Part shown: one piece after another, positions 63,858 to 64,000 of the stretch
Position numbering within the stretch: position 1 is the stretch's first letter
How the letters are laid out: each line of letters starts with the position of its first letter
Assembly: GCA_021397835.1 (NCBI GenBank)
Contig: JAJFZO010000897.1
Location: forward strand, 434,001 to 498,000
Reading direction: 5' to 3'
Source: Moringa oleifera
Taxonomy: Eukaryota > Streptophyta > Magnoliopsida > Brassicales > Moringaceae
DNA: 64,000 nt
Translations under genes and position numbers: made by a program
The notes under the pieces: generated by a model
Database searches by the model: none
Seen by the model: the letters and a program-made list of their open reading frames with translations, nothing else
What the model was told of the DNA's origin: nothing

Positions 63858-64000
63858 ACCTTTAATGACCTTTTTAATGACAGTTTTATCATAACTGTCA
63901 TTAAAGGTCCTTTTAACGACAGTCTATTAGAACTGTCATTAAAAAGTCCCCTAGTAACGACAGTTATATTAGAATTGTCATTAAAAGTTAAGGCTTTTAA
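63858..64000. repeat. CACTA subterminal repeats, right end
   Basis: Seven or so copies of TTAATGACAGTT / AACTGTCATTAA in alternating orientation, forming potential hairpins such as AATGACAGTT..AACTGTCATT at about 63875-63905. The array runs to the window edge; the terminus should lie just beyond. Confidence 0.8.

Larger units (their letters stand above)
60052..64000 (+). mobile_element. CACTA (En/Spm) DNA transposon, right end outside the window
   Basis: It begins TTACTACAAAAATT, a degenerate CACTACAAAAA terminus. Subterminal motifs follow at 60100-60245 (TTAATGCCAGTTCTTAAGG and inverted forms). The same motif family is strongly repeated at 63858-64000 (TTAATGACAGTT, AACTGTCATTAAA). Between them lies a multi-exon Ptta/En/Spm-type gene. 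The DDE transposase (TNPD type) is not present in the visible part, so the element may be non-autonomous or continue beyond the window. It is inserted in the 5' LTR of the Tat element. Confidence 0.75.

Noticed and set aside
63858..64000. CRISPR-like array of short repeats
   Set aside because: Repeats alternate in orientation, spacers are only a few bases, and the genome is a plant; these are transposon subterminal repeats.
1..64000. tRNA or rRNA genes, organelle insertions
   Set aside because: No cloverleaf with conserved GGTTCRA box or rRNA core sequence was noticed. A tRNA-scan and organelle alignment would be needed to exclude short ones.

Overview
The window is nuclear DNA of a flowering plant, very probably a woody eudicot. 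The evidence is a strongly AT-rich background, spliced gene remnants with plant-type introns, non-TIR CC-NB-ARC-LRR (RPS5-like) resistance-gene relatives, a Ty3/gypsy element primed by initiator tRNA-Met, and a PIF/Harbinger, a Tat-lineage and a CACTA element. The CNL C-terminal tail resembles RPS5-like proteins I associate with Malvaceae (cacao, cotton), but this is a weak impression from memory. I find no convincingly intact single-copy gene. Almost everything recognisable is a pseudogene or a transposon.

Layout. 1-4010: about four copies of a T-rich tandem repeat of roughly 1.04-1.09 kb. 4010-7790: a decayed PIF/Harbinger transposon whose transposase and Myb-like partner are both on the + strand. 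7790-14280: older copies of the same T-rich repeat, with a MITE-like element at 10788-11495. 14430-15075: a broken fragment of an ankyrin-CCCH zinc-finger gene (- strand), placed between two copies of a short repeat. 17160-22400: AT-rich intergenic DNA. 23430-27131: a multi-exon pseudogene of a plastid-type RsuA/RluB RNA pseudouridine synthase (- strand).

29240-54430 is a segmentally duplicated disease-resistance block, all on the - strand. The full unit, read in the direction of transcription, is a CCCH zinc-finger gene, then a stray coiled-coil fragment of a second CNL, then a CNL gene. Unit A (about 29.2-35.2 kb) and unit C (about 45.4-54.4 kb) have all three parts. Unit B (35.3-39.6 kb) has the CNL, and its upstream part is interrupted by a complete but inactive Ty3/gypsy retrotransposon at 39595-45083. 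All three CNLs are pseudogenes, each broken at different NB-ARC positions.

54447-60051: a decayed Tat-lineage Ty3/gypsy element (- strand) with two RNase H domains and an antisense ORF next to its 3' LTR. Its 5' LTR is cut by a CACTA transposon that starts near 60052 and runs off the right edge. The CACTA element encodes a Ptta/En/Spm-type protein joined to a DUF8039-like and a Ulp1-like (C48) region.

A theme across the window is that many premature stops fall on tryptophan codons (TGG to TAG or TGA), as expected if methylated, silenced DNA decays by cytosine deamination. I did not find a clearly new biological system. The items most worth a second look are the antisense ORF in the Tat element, the nested CACTA with its dead Ulp1-like domain, the coupled duplication of CNL and CCCH genes, and the T-rich tandem array.
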